A stretch of 64,000 nucleotides of DNA from Halomarina halobia (GCF_029338575.1 NZ_CP119992.1:1488001-1552000); one strand, 5' to 3'. Counted from the stretch's first letter, positions 41,455-50,423 are shown. A program made the numbers and translations. Notes: generated by a model from the letters alone, not told the origin.

Positions 41455-43371
41455 TTACTTGAACCTGAACGTCTCGAGGTTCTTCGGCGCGAAGGTGCGC
41501 ATGTTGAACTCGTGGTAGAGCGCCGAGGAGAGGTCCTGCACGCTGGACTCGTCGCCGTGGACGCAGAGCACCTTCTCGGGGCGGGGGTTCATCGTGCGCA
41601 CGAAATTCATCAGGCCGTTGCGGTCCGCGTGCCCGGAGAAGCCGTCTACCGTCTCCACGTCGAGTTTCAACTGTAGCGTGTTCGCGCGGCCGCCGTAGCC
41701 GTTGATCGGGATCTCGTCCCAGCCGTTCTGGATGCGGCGACCGAGCGTCCCCTGGGCCTGGTAGCCGACGAAGACCATCGTCGACTTGGGGTCCGGGCCG
41801 ACGTGTTCGAGCCAGGACATGATGGGGCCGCCAGTGACCATGCCGGAGGTCGAGAGGATGATGCACTGGTCGCCGTCGGCGATCTCCTGGCGCTCCTCCT
41901 CGCCGCCGTCGATGTGGTTGAAGTGCGGCGAGAGGAACGGGTTCTCGTCCTCGTGGAAGATGCGATCGCGCAGTTCGTCGCGGAGGTACTCGGGATAGGT
42001 CGTGTGGATGGCCGTCGCCTCCCAGATCATCCCGTCGAGGTGGACGGGCATCTCGGGGATCTTCCCCTTTCGCATCGCCTCCTCGATGACGAGCATGATC
42101 TCCTGGGAGCGCCCGACCGCGAACGCGGGGATGAGCACCTTCCCGCCCTCGTCGTAGATCCCGTTGATGACCTCGATGAGCTTCCGCTCGGAGTCCTCCT
42201 GGTCGGTCTGGTAGTCGTTGCGACCGCCGTAGGTGGACTCGAGGACGAGCGTCTCGACGCGGGGGAACTCGTTGACCGCGCCGTTGAACAGTCGGGTGTC
42301 CTTGTAGTGGATGTCGCCCGAGAACGCGACGTTGTAGAGGCCGTCGCCGATGTGGAAGTGGCTCACCGCGCTCCCGAGGATGTGCCCGGCGTTGTGGAAC
42401 GTGAGCTTCACGTCCGGGGCGATGTCGGTCACGTCGCCGTACTCGAGGGGGATGGTGTGCTTGATCGCCTCGCGGACCATCTCGGACTGGTACGGCGGGG
42501 TGCGTCCCTCCTTCGCGGCGACGTCGAGGTAGTCGAGCGTCAGCAGCCCCATCAGGTCGCGGGTCGGCTCGGTGCAGTAGATCGGCCCGTCGTAGCCGTA
42601 CTTGAACAGGAGCGGAACGAGCGCGGAGTGGTCGAGGTGGGCGTGGGTCAGGACGACCGCGTCGAGGGAGTTCGCGCCCGACCCGAGCGCCTCTGGCACC
42701 TGGAGGTACGGCACGTCGTCGGAGCCGGGCTTGTCGCCGCAGTCGACGAGGACGCGCGTCTCCGGCGTCGAGAGGATGAACGAGGCGCGACCGACCTCCC
42801 GGCAACAGCCGAGCGTCGAGATGCGCACCCACTCCTTGTCCGAGAGCTGCTTGCGGTGGATCTGCCGGCCCACCCGCTCGAGGATGTCGCGGCGCTCGTC
42901 GCGCTCCTGCTTCAGGAAGTTCCGCACGTTCGAGACCGTCGAGGACTCGATGGGCGGGGTGCGAACGACCTCCGGCGTCCAGCCGACCCGCTGGGTGATC
43001 TCCCGGAGGGTCGAGCCGTGCCGGCCGATGACCATCCCGGGCTTCTGGGCCTCGATGACTACCTCGCCGGTGTCGGCGTGGAAGTCGAGGTCGGTGACGC
43101 CCGCCTCCTCGGGGATGACCGAGCGGATCTGCTCCTCGGCGTCGGCGGGACGCGAGAGTACGTCGGGGTCCGGACGGACCGTGATGCGCTTTCGCAGCTT
43201 CCCTGCGAGCGTCCGGATCAGGTCACCGTTCCGCGCGAACCGCTTCGGATCGCGCGTGTAGATGACCAGCTCCGGTCCCTCGTAGGTGACATCGGAGATG
43301 GAAATGTCGCTCGGGACCTCTTCTGTGATCTCTGCTTTCAACGTGTCGAGTTGCTTCTCTACCGTGCTCAT
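41455..43371 (-). CDS. aCPSF1/FttA beta-CASP ribonuclease, transcription termination factor
   Basis: This 638-aa protein has two KH-like domains (about 1-70 and 71-145), then a metallo-beta-lactamase domain with HAHLDHSALVPLLFKYG and the downstream GHILGSAVSHFHIGD, then the beta-CASP domain and a C-terminal motif DGFSGHADRNGLMNFV. In archaea aCPSF1 cuts nascent RNA at U-rich sites and ends transcription. The dimer-forming C-terminus is complete. The 221-base gap to the divergent gene holds AT-rich promoter sequence around 43540-43560. Confidence 0.97.
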   Translation of the reverse strand: MSTVEKQLDTLKAEITEEVPSDISISDVTYEGPELVIYTRDPKRFARNGDLIRTLAGKLRKRITVRPDPDVLSRPADAEEQIRSVIPEEAGVTDLDFHADTGEVVIEAQKPGMVIGRHGSTLREITQRVGWTPEVVRTPPIESSTVSNVRNFLKQERDERRDILERVGRQIHRKQLSDKEWVRISTLGCCREVGRASFILSTPETRVLVDCGDKPGSDDVPYLQVPEALGSGANSLDAVVLTHAHLDHSALVPLLFKYGYDGPIYCTEPTRDLMGLLTLDYLDVAAKEGRTPPYQSEMVREAIKHTIPLEYGDVTDIAPDVKLTFHNAGHILGSAVSHFHIGDGLYNVAFSGDIHYKDTRLFNGAVNEFPRVETLVLESTYGGRNDYQTDQEDSERKLIEVINGIYDEGGKVLIPAFAVGRSQEIMLVIEEAMRKGKIPEMPVHLDGMIWEATAIHTTYPEYLRDELRDRIFHEDENPFLSPHFNHIDGGEEERQEIADGDQCIILSTSGMVTGGPIMSWLEHVGPDPKSTMVFVGYQAQGTLGRRIQNGWDEIPINGYGGRANTLQLKLDVETVDGFSGHADRNGLMNFVRTMNPRPEKVLCVHGDESSVQDLSSALYHEFNMRTFAPKNLETFRFK

Positions 43372-43592
43372 AGGTCACTCGAAGGGGCGGGGTTCCGGCG
43401 CACGTCGTCACTCGATTCGCCGGCGTTCGTCCGGCGAACGAGGGTCGGGACCAGTGTCGGAACGAAACAGTACGTCATGCTAGGCACTCGTGCCGCGGTA
43501 ACGGCTCGGAAAACCCGCGTTACCTGCCCCTATACCCCCGTCATTATAAAAGCCTTCGCAAAGGACACGTCCGGTCGCGGTGAAGGGGGACC

Positions 43593-44078
43593 ATGCACCT
43601 CGACCTGACTCCGGAACGCGTCCACGAGGAGTACGAATTCGTCCGCGACCGCCCCGTCGCCCCGCTCATCACCGAGGTGCGCCGATCGCTCGGCGAGGCG
43701 TTCGACACCGAGGTCGCGCCCGTCACCGAGGAGCAGTACCGCGAGGAGGTGGCGGTCGTCTTCGCCGACGGCGACCGCGCGGTGAACGTCGCGGCGCTCG
43801 TCGCCCTCCTCCGCGTGCTCGACGTGCCGGGGGACTACCCCGGCTTCGTCGTCGACGAGTTCCTCGGGCGCGAACTGGCCGCGACCATCGCCGGCGGTCA
43901 GCCGCTCGCGCTGCTCGCCGAGGCCACCTTCCACTACGCGGACGTCCACGTGCACGGCGAGGGTCGAGCGGGACTCGACGACCTCGACGCCGCGCTCGCC
44001 GCCGGCTTCCAGACCCGCCTGCCGGGGTGGCGGTGGACCGAGCGCGAGAGCCCCTTCGCCGTTCGGAGGCACGAGTAG
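43593..44078 (+). CDS. 161-aa conserved-looking soluble protein, unrecognised
   Basis: This acidic alpha/beta protein has VAALVALLRVLDVPGDYPGF and HYADVHVHGEGRAGLDDLDA. The His-rich HYADVHVHG could bind metal. It has a TATA-like ATTATAAAA about 40 bases before its ATG and is divergent from aCPSF1. No family recognised. Confidence 0.65.
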   Translation: MHLDLTPERVHEEYEFVRDRPVAPLITEVRRSLGEAFDTEVAPVTEEQYREEVAVVFADGDRAVNVAALVALLRVLDVPGDYPGFVVDEFLGRELAATIAGGQPLALLAEATFHYADVHVHGEGRAGLDDLDAALAAGFQTRLPGWRWTERESPFAVRRHE

Positions 44079-44084
44079 TGTCGC

Positions 44085-45059
44085 TCAGAGCGGCACGGTC
44101 GTCCCCCGCCCGGCCTCGCGCGCCCGCTCGAGGACGTGCTCCGCGGCGGCCGCGTCGAGCACCGCCGACCCGACGCTCTCGACGACCAGGATCTCCTCCT
44201 CGCCCTGACGACCCGATTCGCCGGTCAGCACGGACGGGAACAGGACGAAGTCGGACGCGTCGAGGCCCGCGGCGCGCGCGTCGCCGGTCGCGGCCGCCTC
44301 CTCGGGAACGTCGGCGAAGACGCGCGCCGCGCGCTCGACCGTCCGCGGGTCGAGTTCCTGCATCTCACCGGTGTACGCGCCGACCGCGACGACGAGCGCC
44401 CCCGGCGCGAGCGCGTCGCCCGGGAAGACCGGCTCCGTCGCCGTCGTGGCCGTGACGACGACCGTCGCGTCCTCCACGGCGGCCGCGGGCGCGTCGACCG
44501 CCGCCACGTCGGTCGCGAGTTCCGCGCGCAGGTCGGCCGCGCAGCGTTCGCGGGACTCGCTCGGCGAGTAGATCCGGACGCGCTCGACGCCCGTCGCGGC
44601 GACGATCGCGCGGACCTGCCAGCGCGCCTGCGCGCCCGCCCCGAGGACGCCCAGACGCACGGGGCGGTTCGCGAGTTCGCGCGCGGCTAGCCCGCCGATA
44701 CAGCCGGTTCGGGCGTTCGTGATGCGCGTTCCCGCCGCGAGCGCGGCGGGCCGGCCGGTGTCCGCGGCGGTGAGCGCGATCGCCGCGTTCACGGTCGGCA
44801 GGCCCCGTTCGGCGTTGCCCTCGTGGACTCCCACGAGCTTCGTCGCGTAGTGGGCCGCCCCGTGCACGTAGGCGGGCATCACCAGCCCCGTTCCGAGCGG
44901 TTCGGGACCGTCGAGGCCGGCCCCGACGTGGAAATGCGGGCGCTCGGGGCGCTCTACGGCCCCCTCGCCTTGCTTTCGGAAGGCGTCGGCGACGACCGGG
45001 AGGAGGTCGCCGAGGTCGAGGACGGCCGCCACGTCGTCGTCCGAGAGGACGCGTATCAT
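44085..45059 (-). CDS. ornithine cyclodeaminase / archaeal alanine dehydrogenase family
   Basis: This 324-aa mu-crystallin-family enzyme has substrate residues in the N-terminal half (GLPTVNAAIALTAADTGRPAALAAGT broken by one loop). The NAD-binding fold starts at about 135 with LGVLGAGAQARWQVRAI. Family members deaminate ornithine, reduce imines or act as alanine dehydrogenase in archaea. The substrate is not evident. It converges with the 161-aa gene. Confidence 0.88.
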   Translation of the reverse strand: MIRVLSDDDVAAVLDLGDLLPVVADAFRKQGEGAVERPERPHFHVGAGLDGPEPLGTGLVMPAYVHGAAHYATKLVGVHEGNAERGLPTVNAAIALTAADTGRPAALAAGTRITNARTGCIGGLAARELANRPVRLGVLGAGAQARWQVRAIVAATGVERVRIYSPSESRERCAADLRAELATDVAAVDAPAAAVEDATVVVTATTATEPVFPGDALAPGALVVAVGAYTGEMQELDPRTVERAARVFADVPEEAAATGDARAAGLDASDFVLFPSVLTGESGRQGEEEILVVESVGSAVLDAAAAEHVLERAREAGRGTTVPL

Positions 45060-45224
45060 GTCCCGAGTATCGAGGACCGGGGGTTAGCTCTTGGGGACGG
45101 CGGCCACCTTCACGTCCGCGCGGCGGCGCGCGGACACGTCGCGCCGGGCCACACCGCGCGGTGAACGGCGGGGCGCGCTCCGGCGGCGCGCCACGCTTAT
45201 CGTCCGCCGTCGGAATCATCCCCC

Positions 45225-46373
45225 ATGGACGCCGTAGTCGTCGGCGGCGGTATCGTCGGACTCGCGTCGGCCTACTACCTCGCCGAGCGGGGCGCGGAGG
45301 TCGTCGTCTGCGAGAAGGGGTCGCTCGGCGGCGGGAGCACGGAGCGCTCGGCCGGCGGCATCCGGGCGCAGTTCTCCACCCCGATCAACGTCGAGCTGTC
45401 GCTCGCGAGCATGGCGGTCTGGCGCACCTTCGAGGAGGAGTTCGACGCGGAACTGGCCTACCGGCGACCCGGCTACCTGTTTCTCGCCCGGGAGCCGGCG
45501 ACCGCCGACGCGTTCCGCGAGCAGGTCGCGATGCAGAACGACCTCGGCGTCCCGAGCCGCGTGCTCGATCCCGACGACGCCCGCGAGCACTGTCCGGAAC
45601 TCCGCGCCGAGTCGTTCCGGCTGGCGACGTACTCCCCGACCGACGGGTTCGCCGACCCGCACCTCGCGCTCCAGGGGTTCGCGCGCGCCGCGAGCGAGGC
45701 GGGGGCCGAGATCCGGACGAGGACCGCGGTGACGGCGGTCCGGCGCGACGGCGACGCGGTGACGGGCGCGGAGACCGACGCGGGACGGCTCGACGCCGAC
45801 GTCGTGGTGAACGCCGCCGGCCCGTGGGCGCGCGAGGTCGCCGCGACGGCGGGCGTGGACCTGCCGGTTGCGCCGAGGCGTCGGCAGATGCTCGTCGTCG
45901 ACCCCGAGACGGCCGTCCCCGAGTCGGTTCCGCTGACCATCGACCTCGACACGGGTGCCTACTTCCGGCCCGAGCGCGAGGGCGCGGCGCTCGTCGGCGG
46001 GCACTTCTCGGCCGACGATCCCGATCGGGACCCCGACGCGTACCGACGGTCGTTCGACCTCGACTGGGCGACGACCGCCGTCGAGCGGGCGGGCGACGCG
46101 GCGCGCTACTTCGGCCCGAAGACGCGCATCGGGCGCGGCTGGGCCGGCCTCTACGCCGTCACGCCCGATCATCACCCGATCGTCGAGGAGACGCTCCCGG
46201 GGCTCGTTAGCGCCGTCGGGTTCTCCGGTCACGGCTTCCAGCACGCGCCCGCGACGGGGCGGATCGTGGCCGAACTCGCGCTCGACGGCGAGGCGTCGCT
46301 CGTCGACGTCTCGGCGCTCGGGAGCGACCGATTCGAGCGAGCGGAGCTGATCGAGGAGCGGAACGTCGCGTAA
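45225..46373 (+). CDS. FAD-dependent D-amino-acid/sarcosine-type oxidoreductase
   Basis: This 382-aa DAO-family flavoprotein has the FAD site VVVGGGIVGLASAYYLAERG and the ERSAGGIRAQF loop. A second dinucleotide-contact region is VVNAAGPWAREVAATAG, and the C-terminal VSAVGFSGHGFQHAPATG is conserved. It oxidises an amine or hydroxy acid to a keto form. Its head-to-head position with the cyclodeaminase suggests paired amino-acid breakdown. The ATG at 45225 starts at the FAD motif. Confidence 0.9.
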   Translation: MDAVVVGGGIVGLASAYYLAERGAEVVVCEKGSLGGGSTERSAGGIRAQFSTPINVELSLASMAVWRTFEEEFDAELAYRRPGYLFLAREPATADAFREQVAMQNDLGVPSRVLDPDDAREHCPELRAESFRLATYSPTDGFADPHLALQGFARAASEAGAEIRTRTAVTAVRRDGDAVTGAETDAGRLDADVVVNAAGPWAREVAATAGVDLPVAPRRRQMLVVDPETAVPESVPLTIDLDTGAYFRPEREGAALVGGHFSADDPDRDPDAYRRSFDLDWATTAVERAGDAARYFGPKTRIGRGWAGLYAVTPDHHPIVEETLPGLVSAVGFSGHGFQHAPATGRIVAELALDGEASLVDVSALGSDRFERAELIEERNVA

Positions 46374-46493
46374 CGCGCGTGGCGCGCGTTCGACCGCCGG
46401 CGGCCGCGGACGACCGTTCGGACCGCGGGCCGAATCGACTCGGACGGCGGGCGAATCGAACGCGATTTACGCCCGATCCACCGATCCCGGGAC

Positions 46494-47177
46494 ATGACTG
46501 CTCGTCGGGCGTCGTTCCTCGCGGGAGTGCGAGCCGTCGCACCCATCACGGTCGGCATCGTGCCGTTCGGCCTGCTGGCGGGCGCGGCCGCGGTCGCGGT
46601 GGGCATCACCCCCATGCAGGCGCTCGGGATGTCGGTGTTCATCTTCGCGGGGGCCTCCCAGCTCGCGGCCATCGACCTCGTCGGGAACGGCGCGCCGGCG
46701 GCGGTGGTGATCGCGACGGTCCTGGTCGTCAACCTCCGGATGACGATGTACAGCGCCTCGATAGCGCCCTACTTCGATCGGGTGCGCACGCTCGCACGAC
46801 TGCCGCTCGCCTACCTGCTGACAGACCAGGCGTACGCCCTGTCGGTGACGCGCTTCGGCGACGACGACCCCGCCTCGCGCCCGTGGTACTACCTCGGCAC
46901 GGCGCTGCCGCTGTGGGTCGTCTGGCAGGCGTGTACCGTGATCGGTGTCGTCGCCGGGGCCGCCGTCCCCGCGTCCGTCCCCCTCGATTTCGCCGTACCG
47001 CTCACGTTCCTCGCGCTGCTCGTGCCCGCCGTCGAGGGACGGAGCACGGCCACGGCGGCCGCCGTCGGCGGAGGCGTCGCCGTGCTGGAGGCGGGGCTGC
47101 CGTTCAACCTCGGACTCATCGTCGGCGCGCTGTGCGGCGTCGCGGCGGGCATGCTCGCGGGGGCGATCGACGGATGA
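46494..47177 (+). CDS. azlC: AzlC-family branched-chain amino-acid exporter subunit
   Basis: This 227-aa protein with about five or six helices has VAPITVGIVPFGLLAGAAAV and the family motif FIFAGASQLAAIDLVGNGA. AzlC and AzlD together export branched-chain amino acids or analogues. It overlaps azlD by four bases. Confidence 0.92.
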   Translation: MTARRASFLAGVRAVAPITVGIVPFGLLAGAAAVAVGITPMQALGMSVFIFAGASQLAAIDLVGNGAPAAVVIATVLVVNLRMTMYSASIAPYFDRVRTLARLPLAYLLTDQAYALSVTRFGDDDPASRPWYYLGTALPLWVVWQACTVIGVVAGAAVPASVPLDFAVPLTFLALLVPAVEGRSTATAAAVGGGVAVLEAGLPFNLGLIVGALCGVAAGMLAGAIDG

Positions 47178-47497
47178 CGGTCGCCGGTCTCGACCTCTGG
47201 CTCGTCATCCTCGCGGCGGGACTCGGGACGTTCGCCATCCGGCTGTCGTTCTTCCTCCTGTTCGAGCGGGTCGACACCGTCCCGCCGCGCGTCCGGTGGG
47301 CGCTGTCGTTCGTGCCCGCGGCGGTCCTCTCGGCACTCGTCGCGCCCGAGTTCGTCGCGCTCTCCCCGAGCGAGTTCTCGCCCGCCCGCCTGCTCGCGGG
47401 CGTGCTGGCGGCGCTCGTCGCCTGGCGCACCGAGAGCGTGCTGGCGACGATCGTCTCGGGACTCGCGGCGGTGATGGTGTTGCAGGCGGCGCTCTAG
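47174..47497 (+). CDS. azlD: AzlD-family exporter small subunit
   Basis: This 107-aa protein has four helices and the AzlD signature GTFAIRLSFFLLFERV plus FVPAAVLSALVAPE. Start ATG overlaps the azlC stop (ATGA). It partners AzlC. Confidence 0.92.
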   Translation: MTVAGLDLWLVILAAGLGTFAIRLSFFLLFERVDTVPPRVRWALSFVPAAVLSALVAPEFVALSPSEFSPARLLAGVLAALVAWRTESVLATIVSGLAAVMVLQAAL

Positions 47498-47648
47498 CTC
47501 CCGTACTCCGTCCTCACGAACGTGTCTCCCCGCCGGTCGATCTCCACGCCCCGACGTGCACGTCGTACTGCTCGAAGCCGCGGGCTTCGTAGAGAGGCGT
47601 CGGCCCCTCGCAGGGCCGGAGTCTACTGAAAAGATACCGACGCGTTCG
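47494..47648 (-). pseudogene. 3' remnant of a GNAT acetyltransferase
   Basis: The minus strand encodes RPCEGPTPLYEARGFEQYDV, a typical GNAT C-terminal strand. It shifts by one frame at about 47540 into EIDRRGDTFVRTEYGS and then stops. No start region or acetyl-CoA loop exists upstream (in-frame TGA at 47651-47649). It is a frameshifted, truncated leftover overlapping the azlD stop by a few bases. Confidence 0.55.
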
Positions 47649-47679
47649 TCACGTCGAGTCGGCGGGGGGCGGCCGGCCC

Positions 47680-48342
47680 CTACCGCTGTTCGACGTCGGC
47701 GTGCTCGCCGTCGCTCTCGAGGTCGAAGTCGTCGCTCTCCACCTCGAGGCGGTCGCCGTCCTGCTCGACGTCGGTGTCGCCGTCGTCGAACTCGAGGTCG
47801 CCGTCGCCGTCGTTCTCGAAGTCGAGGTCGTCGCCTTCGACTTCGAGGTCGCCGCCGCGCTCCTCGATCTCGTCGCTGTCGGTCTCGATGTCGACGTCGC
47901 CGTCGGCGTCGCCGCGGTCGAACTCGAGGTCGATGGGACCGTCCGCGCTCTCGAAGTCGAGGTCGCCGTCGCTGTCGCGCTCGTAGTCGAGATCGTCGTT
48001 CTCGACCTCAGTATCGTCGCCGTCCTGCTCGATCTCGCTGTCGCGGCTCTCGACGTCGACCTCGTCGCCCTGGTCCGCGGTCTCGTAGTCGAGGTCGTCC
48101 TCGGCGTTCTCGACCTCTACGTCGTTGCCGTCGTGCGCGATCTCGAAGCCGAGCCCTTCGATGTCGAGGCCGTCGTCGGTGCTTTCGAAGTCGAAGTCGT
48201 CGCTGTCACCTCCGTCCGTGGAGCCGCCGTTGCCGTTGTTACCGTCGCTCGAGTCGTCCTGCGCGCCGATCGCGCCGGCGAAGCTGACCACCACGGCCAG
48301 CGTAACGAGTACGACGACTACCGCGTTCACTGATTGTCTCAT
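47680..48342 (-). CDS. hyperacidic secreted repeat protein 1
   Basis: This 220-aa protein has an N-terminal Sec-type segment (VVVVLVTLAVVVSFAGAIGA), then a Gly/Asn/Asp linker. About 170 residues of short repeats follow, alternating a hydrophobic/acidic beta strand (LDFE, VDIE, LEVE) with a DGD or DDG turn. Apart from the signal there are almost no basic residues. The pattern resembles beta-solenoid proteins such as DUF4097-type adhesins, with many possible Ca2+ sites. It is a close paralogue of the next gene and shares an upstream motif with it. Confidence 0.75.
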   Translation of the reverse strand: MRQSVNAVVVVLVTLAVVVSFAGAIGAQDDSSDGNNGNGGSTDGGDSDDFDFESTDDGLDIEGLGFEIAHDGNDVEVENAEDDLDYETADQGDEVDVESRDSEIEQDGDDTEVENDDLDYERDSDGDLDFESADGPIDLEFDRGDADGDVDIETDSDEIEERGGDLEVEGDDLDFENDGDGDLEFDDGDTDVEQDGDRLEVESDDFDLESDGEHADVEQR

Positions 48343-48362
48343 GTTCGAATGCCTCTGTAGCC

Positions 48363-48385
48363 CTACTGTTCGTGCGGGACAGTAG
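48363..48385. promoter_or_regulatory. 7-bp inverted repeat upstream of acidic protein 1
   Basis: CTACTGT and ACAGTAG are separated by nine bases and end 21 bases before the ATG at 48342. The spacing and perfect arms suggest an operator. The paralogue has a shorter CTCTC-TAC-GAGAG at 49525-49537 in the same position. Confidence 0.5.
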
Positions 48386-48400
48386 CACGATTGAACGGCG

Positions 48401-48424
48401 GCGGGCGAGAGTTACGGCCCTAAC
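48401..48424 (-). promoter_or_regulatory. shared bipartite motif, copy 1
   Basis: On the plus strand it reads GCGGGCGAG, nine variable bases, CCTAAC. It lies 59 bases before the ATG of acidic protein 1. The same motif with identical spacing precedes acidic protein 2. Confidence 0.6.
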
Positions 48425-48567
48425 AGGATTGGTGAAGCGGGACCTAATCGCTCGGGTTCCGAACCCGACTGCGGCTCGTGAGTAACGCCGCGTCCGCAGT
48501 GGTCCAGAAATCGACGCGCTCGTCGCGTCCGTTCGGTGTTCGACGTTCGACGGAAGTCGAGGCGGGG

Positions 48568-49509
48568 TTAGTTGTCGCCGTCGACTTCCACGTCCTCGCC
48601 GTCGCTCTCGATGTCGAAGCCGTCGGTGCCCTCGACATCGAGGTGATCGTCGTTCTGCTCGATGCCGGTGTCGCCGTCGTCGAACTCGAGGTCGCCGTCG
48701 CCGTCGTTCTCGAAGTCGAGATCGTCGTTGGCGACCTCCAGTTCGTCGTCGTCCTGCTCGATGTCGTTCTCGTCGTCCTCGAACTCGACGTCGCCGTCGC
48801 CGTCACTTTCGAAGTCGACATCGTCGTCGTCAACCTCTAGGTCGTCGTCCTCCTCCTCGATGTCGAGGCCGTCGGCTTCGATGTCGACGTCGTCGTCATC
48901 GAACTCGAGGTCGATGGGACCCCTCGCGCTCTCGAAGTCGAGGTCGCCGTCGTCGTCGCGGTCGTAGTCCACGTCCGCGGTTTCGACCTCACTGCCGTCG
49001 TCGTGCTCGATCTCGAGGTCGTCGCTCTCGACGTCGACCTCGTCGCCGTCGTCGCTGGTTTCGAAGTCGAGGTCGTCGCTGGTTTCGAAGTCGAGGTCGT
49101 CGCTCTCGACCTCGGCGTCACCGTCGTCCTGCTCGATCTCGTGACCGTCGCTCTCGAGGTCGACCACGTCGCCGCCGTCGGACGTGTCGTACTCGAGGGT
49201 ATCGTCGGCGCTCTCGACCTCGACGTCCTCACCGCCGTCGTCGTGGTCGATCTGTCGACCGTCACCCTCGATGTCTACGCCGTCGTCCGTCTCTTCCACG
49301 TCGATGCGATCCCCGTTGCCGTTGCCGTTCGCTCCGTCGCCGTTGCCGTTGCCGTTCGCTCCGTTGTCTCCGTTCCCGTTCGCTCCGTCGCCCGCGCTTC
49401 CGTCCGTGTCCTGGCCGGCCAGCGCGCCGATGGAGCCGAACACGACCCCTATCGCGACGAGAATCACTACCACGGAGACGAGCGTCCGTCTCGTGTCACT
49501 TCCCGACAT
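48568..49509 (-). CDS. hyperacidic secreted repeat protein 2
   Basis: This 313-aa paralogue of the preceding protein has a signal segment (VSVVVILVAIGVVFGSIGAL), a Gly/Asn/Asp linker (GANGNGNGDGANGNGNG), then about 240 residues of LDFE/VDIE/LEVE strands and DDGD turns. It has an extra internal duplicate (DLDFETSD twice). A 54-base stretch (48667-48720) is identical to 47773-47826 in the paralogue, which indicates recent duplication or gene conversion. It probably sits outside the cell or on its surface. Function unknown. Confidence 0.75.
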   Translation of the reverse strand: MSGSDTRRTLVSVVVILVAIGVVFGSIGALAGQDTDGSAGDGANGNGDNGANGNGNGDGANGNGNGDRIDVEETDDGVDIEGDGRQIDHDDGGEDVEVESADDTLEYDTSDGGDVVDLESDGHEIEQDDGDAEVESDDLDFETSDDLDFETSDDGDEVDVESDDLEIEHDDGSEVETADVDYDRDDDGDLDFESARGPIDLEFDDDDVDIEADGLDIEEEDDDLEVDDDDVDFESDGDGDVEFEDDENDIEQDDDELEVANDDLDFENDGDGDLEFDDGDTGIEQNDDHLDVEGTDGFDIESDGEDVEVDGDN

Positions 49510-49558
49510 GTTTGATTCGCCCCGCTCTCTACGAGAGATGTGTAGTTCTTGATCACAC

Positions 49559-49582
49559 GCGGGCGAGTAGTAGCGACCTAAG
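49559..49582 (-). promoter_or_regulatory. shared bipartite motif, copy 2
   Basis: GCGGGCGAG, nine variable bases, CCTAAG on the plus strand, 50 bases before the ATG of acidic protein 2. A further inverted CCTAAC/GTTAGG pair lies just beyond it. Confidence 0.6.
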
Positions 49583-49637
49583 CAGTTAGGGGAGATGGAC
49601 CCTACGTAGTTAGGACAGCCGGGGAGTGGTCAGTTCG

Positions 49638-50257
49638 CCTCAACCCCTCAAGGTTCGTCTGAAACGTCGACGTAGACGTCGAGCGTCATGTCGGCGACCA
49701 CGCTTCAACCCCACAAGGGTTCGTCTGAAACACGCCGGCCAGACGATCGACACCAGCGGATACATCCTTCAACCCCACAAGGGTTCGTCTGAAACCTGGG
49801 ACGCTCTCGAAGGCGATCAAGAGCCGCAGACCTTCAACCCCACAAGGGTTCGTCTGAAACTGCCCGACACCGCGAAAGCCCGGCTCTTTTCGCGGGCCCT
49901 TCAACCCCACAAGGGTTCGTCTGAAACCTTCGAATGTTCACGTACTCGTCTTCGACGAGCTCGCCCTTCAACCCCACAAGGGTTCGTCTGAAACGAGTTG
50001 GTCGTCTCGTTCGCGAGGCTCATCATGTCGTCCTTCAACCCCACAAGGGTTCGTCTGAAACCGCGGTCCAAAGCATGGGCCACGTCTCCACCATCGACCT
50101 TCAACCCCACAAGGGTTCGTCTGAAACCCGCCCCTCGTAACTCACGTTCGCTTGGTACTGCCCTTCAACCCCACAAGGGTTCGTCTGAAACGCCACCCCG
50201 ACCGCCGGATGTGCTGGCGCGAGTTCCCCTTCAACCCCACAAGGGTTCGTCTGAAAC
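49638..50257 (-). CRISPR. CRISPR array, 10 repeats and 9 spacers, type I-B-like repeat
   Basis: Nine near-identical 30-base repeats end at 49731, 49795, 49860, 49927, 49994, 50061, 50127, 50191 and 50257. A degenerate tenth repeat is at 49638-49665. Each repeat reads CTTCAACCCC...TCGTCTGAAAC on the plus strand, so the transcribed (minus) form is the common haloarchaeal GTTTCAGACG...GGTTGAAG. Spacers are 34-37 bases. The degenerate repeat is at the low-coordinate end, which marks the leader-distal, oldest end. No cas gene is in the window. Confidence 0.97.
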
Positions 50258-50391
50258 CATGCCCCATTCGGGGGCACACGGCCACTCAGTCGGGTGTCTC
50301 GCACTTATCGTTTCCGTCGACCTCCGGTTCCCCCTCGACCCCCCGGGGGTCGACGACGTTCGGGCGCGTGAGGCCGTGCCAGCATCACGTC
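50258..50391 (-). promoter_or_regulatory. probable CRISPR leader
   Basis: This region lies upstream of the array on its transcribed strand. It contains the AT-richer minus-strand GAAACGATAAG (about 50305-50315) about 50 bases before the first repeat and a GC palindrome GACCCCCCGGGGGTC (50338-50352). It is shared with the divergent proS promoter. Confidence 0.55.
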
Positions 50392-50398
50392 GGACTTA
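50392..50398 (+). promoter_or_regulatory. TATA-like box for proS
   Basis: CTTAAGC lies about 29 bases before the ATG at 50424 and fits a near-leaderless mRNA divergent from the CRISPR leader. Confidence 0.5.
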
Positions 50399-50423
50399 AG
50401 CCCGCCCTGCGACACCTACCGGT

